Part shown: positions 33,443-35,959 of the stretch, piece after piece | Layout: the number at the start of each line of letters is the position of its first letter | How positions within the stretch are numbered: the first letter of the stretch is position 1 | NCBI GenBank assembly: GCA_004211905.1 | Contig: SHBP01000016.1 | Location: 1 to 35,959, forward strand | DNA from: SAR92 clade bacterium | GTDB lineage: Bacteria; Pseudomonadota; Gammaproteobacteria; Pseudomonadales; Porticoccaceae | Direction of reading: 5' to 3' | Length of the DNA: 35,959 nt | Notes under the pieces: generated by a model | Seen by the model: only the letters and a program-made list of their open reading frames with translations | Database searches by the model: none | What the model was told of the DNA's origin: nothing | Translations under genes and position numbers: made by a program

Positions 33443-34471
33443 ATGGTCGAGCCCCATCCTAACAAGTTAGTTAAGAGCAGCATCCTTCATATCGCCCTTA
33501 TATACCAAGGAATAGGTGTTTTTGCATTTTTTTGTCTATCTTATTTCCGACAAGAAATACCTGCTACTATTTTTTTTATGTCCCTTGGCTGCTTGATTTT
33601 GCTTAGCTTTGGATTGAGTAAATTATTCGAGTTTAAATATTTTTCTTGGCTACTCCTTCTAGTCACACTTGTCCTCGGTATTGTTTATGTAATCACTATT
33701 GACAGAGGAAGCTTATCGTTAGTCTGGTTGCTAACAGCACTGCCAGTTGTCATTGGCATATGCCGATATCCTAATAATCTATACCTGACACTAGGATTGT
33801 TTCTTGTCGGTCCGCTTATCTTTTTTACCTCAGAATCAACAGGGCAATCAGCCCATTTTTTGAATATCTCCGCATTACAATTCCTCTTAATTGCCACAGT
33901 AGTCTGCGGAATATCCTTGGCAGCCAATAAGGCCGTAATTGATCACCAAGCTAAGATTAATCAGCTATCTTCTGCAAATAATGCGCTGGCTTTTCAGGAC
34001 CCGCTAAGCGGACTTTATAACCGAAGATATATGGAGTCTCACTTGAGCAGTAGATTCTTAAATGCTCAACAAAATGAGCATTTCTCAATCATTATTGCTG
34101 ACTTGGATAATTTTAGGTCTATCAACGAGCTATACGGCCATAACATTGGAGACGATGTTATCTCTCAAGTGGGCAAACTATTAGAATCAACGCTCGAAGA
34201 TACTTACATTATTGCTCGGTGGGATGGCAATGCGTTTATCGTCCTGCTCCCTAATCATGAGGAGGAGGCTAGCAGGCTTATTGCTGAACTGCTGCGTAAA
34301 AAAGTTAATCGACTCAAACTTAAAAACCAAGGCGACACTCTAAAGTTATCTATTAGCTTGGGTACTGCATCCAGTGTAAAGTGCGGTGACTTAAATGATC
34401 TGCTCTCTCATGCTGAAAATAGCCTTTATCAGGCAAAACACATGGGTGGGAATATCGTTATCCAGAGCTAA
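33443..34471 (+). CDS. Membrane protein with degenerate GGDEF domain
   Basis: The 342 residues (from ATG 33443) have about six membrane helices up to residue 165, a short coiled linker (DHQAKINQLSSANNALAF) and a GGDEF-family domain at about 185-340 (DPLSGLYNRRYME, IIADLDNFRSINELYGHNIGDDVI). The signature GGDEF is changed to DGNAF at about 261-265 in ARWDGNAFIVLLP; the Gly pair and the acidic Asp-Glu are lost, so cyclase activity is unlikely. It may bind nucleotide or act as a signalling scaffold. A TTG at 33431 would add four residues. It converges on tag with 4 bp between stops. Confidence 0.88.
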   Translation: MVEPHPNKLVKSSILHIALIYQGIGVFAFFCLSYFRQEIPATIFFMSLGCLILLSFGLSKLFEFKYFSWLLLLVTLVLGIVYVITIDRGSLSLVWLLTALPVVIGICRYPNNLYLTLGLFLVGPLIFFTSESTGQSAHFLNISALQFLLIATVVCGISLAANKAVIDHQAKINQLSSANNALAFQDPLSGLYNRRYMESHLSSRFLNAQQNEHFSIIIADLDNFRSINELYGHNIGDDVISQVGKLLESTLEDTYIIARWDGNAFIVLLPNHEEEASRLIAELLRKKVNRLKLKNQGDTLKLSISLGTASSVKCGDLNDLLSHAENSLYQAKHMGGNIVIQS

Positions 34472-34475
34472 TCCA

Positions 34476-35042
34476 TTAAGTACCAAAATATTTGAAACAA
34501 TCCTTTTGATGGTCGTTCACCAACCCCATGGCCTGCATAAAAGCGTAACAAATAGTGCTGCCAAAAAATCGAAAACCTCGATTTTTCATTTCTCTACTAA
34601 TCCTGTCTGATATCTCTGTCGTTACGGGAATTTCTTTTTGAGATATCCAATGATTAATAATTGGTGTATCACCCACAAATGCCCAAATATATTTGCTGAA
34701 GCTGCCGTATTCAGACTGAACTTTTTGATAACATCGCGCATTTGAAATAGCGCTTTCGATTTTTAAACGGTTACGAATAATCCCTTTATTCCCCATCAAT
34801 CGTGCAACATCTTGGGTGGTAAATTCAGCTACGCGATCCACTTGAAATCCACAAAATGCTTGACGGTATTGCTCCCGTCGTTTCAGGATGGTGATCCAAG
34901 ATAGTCCGGCCTGGGCCCCTTCCAGAATTAAGAACTCAAACAGTTTCTTATCATCTCTGCAAGGCACTCCCCATTCGCTATCGTGGTATGCTTGATACAA
35001 CTCATCATTGTTGCACCAGCCACATCTGGTGATTTCAATCAT
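34476..35042 (-). CDS. tag: DNA-3-methyladenine glycosylase I
   Basis: This base-excision repair enzyme removes 3-methyladenine from DNA. The 188 residues match Tag along their whole length: RCGWCNNDELYQAYHDSEWGVP, FEFLILEGAQAGLSWITILKRRE, NKGIIRNRLKIESAI, and C-terminal GLVNDHQKDCF. The zinc ligands of the family are present as Cys7, His20, His178 and Cys182. It is divergent from the proline iminopeptidase gene with about 120 bp between them. Confidence 0.96.
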   Translation of the reverse strand: MIEITRCGWCNNDELYQAYHDSEWGVPCRDDKKLFEFLILEGAQAGLSWITILKRREQYRQAFCGFQVDRVAEFTTQDVARLMGNKGIIRNRLKIESAISNARCYQKVQSEYGSFSKYIWAFVGDTPIINHWISQKEIPVTTEISDRISREMKNRGFRFFGSTICYAFMQAMGLVNDHQKDCFKYFGT

Positions 35043-35165
35043 CTATAAATCCTCGATCAGTATTTAAAACCTAAGATTTGTGCTGTTAAAGCGGGCTTTC
35101 AACGAAATTTTCTATATTGGCCTCATTCGTATAATATTAGATAATAGATTCAAGGCACTAGGCAA

Positions 35166-35959
35166 ATGAAAAAAGCGTTTCCTGCGATAAGGCCATACCA
35201 TATTCAGTCAATTGCTGTGACTCCTCCCCATGTGTTGCATGTAGAGGAATCTGGAAACCCAGATGGGATACCTGTTTTATTTGTCCACGGGGGCCCTGGC
35301 GGAGGAACTCGACCTACTGACCGCTGCTTCTTTGACCCTGACAAATACCGCATTGTTCTATTCGATCAACGCGGTTCTGGTCAATCCACGCCCCATGCAC
35401 TCCTAGAAAACAACAATACAGCCGCTTTAATTTCCGATATCGAAGTCATACGAAAGACACTTGAAATAGACCGGTGGGTTGTCTTCGGAGGATCCTGGGG
35501 CTCTACTTTGAGCTTGGTTTATGCTCAAACCTATCCTGAACTGATTATGGGTTTAATACTTCGAGGTATTTTCTTGTGCCGCGACCAGGATATTGCTTGG
35601 TTCTATCAACATGGTGTGGAGCATGTTTTCCCCGACTATTGGAAAGACTATATTCAGGTTATTCCCGAAGAGGAAAGAGATGACCTACTAGGAGCTTTTT
35701 ATCGAAGATTAACTGGCGATAATGAATTAGAGCGCATGGCCGCCGCTAAAGCCTGGTCTATTTTAGAAGGGCGCTGCGCAACGCTACAGCCCGACGAAGA
35801 CTTTGTTGCACATTTCGCTAACCCCCATTTAGCCATTGCAATGGCAAGAATAGAGGCACACTATTTTGTCAACAAGGCATTTTTAGAGCCTAATCAAATC
35901 ATTGATAATGCTTACAAACTCAAAGATATTCCATCAACTATAGTGCACGGTCGCTATGA
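35166..35959 (+). CDS. pip: Proline iminopeptidase, alpha/beta-hydrolase (3' end outside window)
   Basis: This open frame of 264 full codons from ATG 35166 runs to the right edge with no stop. It reads MKKAFPAIRPYHIQSIAVT, then VLFVHGGPGGGTRP (oxyanion hole), FDQRGSGQS, and the nucleophile elbow GGSWGS with Ser110. The last residues, IVHGRYD, end at the expected catalytic Asp. The family removes N-terminal proline from peptides; full members are about 315 residues, so about 50 are missing along with the catalytic His. Confidence 0.93.
   Translation, partial: MKKAFPAIRPYHIQSIAVTPPHVLHVEESGNPDGIPVLFVHGGPGGGTRPTDRCFFDPDKYRIVLFDQRGSGQSTPHALLENNNTAALISDIEVIRKTLEIDRWVVFGGSWGSTLSLVYAQTYPELIMGLILRGIFLCRDQDIAWFYQHGVEHVFPDYWKDYIQVIPEEERDDLLGAFYRRLTGDNELERMAAAKAWSILEGRCATLQPDEDFVAHFANPHLAIAMARIEAHYFVNKAFLEPNQIIDNAYKLKDIPSTIVHGRY

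Noticed and set aside
1..35959. CRISPR arrays, insertion sequences, tRNA or rRNA genes, phage genes
   Set aside because: Looked for by eye on both strands; no regular repeat arrays, transposase-like frames or RNA gene signatures were seen.

Overview
The window looks like chromosomal DNA of a free-living, aerobic, probably marine gammaproteobacterium. Evidence for this: SecB/GrxC/YibN, SlyD, an NtrBC pair beside a glutamine synthetase and BipA/TypA, a long-form PstC/PstA (PstA with an N-terminal DUF3333-like extension), a large TonB-dependent receptor, and moderate G+C. The Cellvibrionales-like marine groups (SAR92/OM60 type) fit best, but that placement is an inference from gene style. I saw no rRNA, tRNA, CRISPR array, insertion sequence or phage gene. 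Both window ends cut a gene: a lipoprotein on the left and a proline iminopeptidase on the right.

Region 1 (1-19283) is a phosphate-stress island. It holds a TonB-dependent receptor with a partner lipoprotein, pstS-pstC-pstA-pstB-phoU, a porin divergent from pstS, an acyl-CoA ligase/crotonase pair, phoB-phoR, slyD, and a GAPDH-arsJ pair. I find PhoB boxes (7-bp half-sites repeated every 11 bp) in front of five transcription units: the receptor, pstS, the porin, phoB and GAPDH-arsJ. In four of them a -10-like hexamer lies exactly 10 bp downstream. The key inference is that arsenate detoxification (GAPDH makes 1-arseno-3-phosphoglycerate, ArsJ exports it) is wired to PhoB instead of ArsR. The cell would then arm itself against arsenate when it induces the Pst importer that lets arsenate in.

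Region 2 (19284-26770) is mostly housekeeping and small conserved genes: an unknown 124-aa protein, a NYN-domain nuclease-like protein, an orphan GntR/HutC-type regulator with TGTATATACA operator-like sites, SprT and GIY-YIG proteins (overlapping ATGA), a TIGR00266/AIM24 protein, an HD-GYP phosphodiesterase, an RNase AM/YciV-type PHP phosphatase, and a rhodanese-grxC-secB run in which the rhodanese has lost its catalytic cysteine.

Region 3 (26771-31085) is nitrogen control: ntrB-ntrC and, upstream of them, a eukaryotic-type (type II) glutamine synthetase where gammaproteobacteria normally carry GSI glnA. Sigma-54 promoters and NtrC sites can be read upstream of both the synthetase and ntrB.

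Region 4 (31086-35959) holds a stand-alone ThiI C-terminal rhodanese domain (the rest of ThiI is absent), typA/bipA, a membrane protein with a degenerate GGDEF motif (DGNAF), tag (3-methyladenine glycosylase I) and the start of a proline iminopeptidase.
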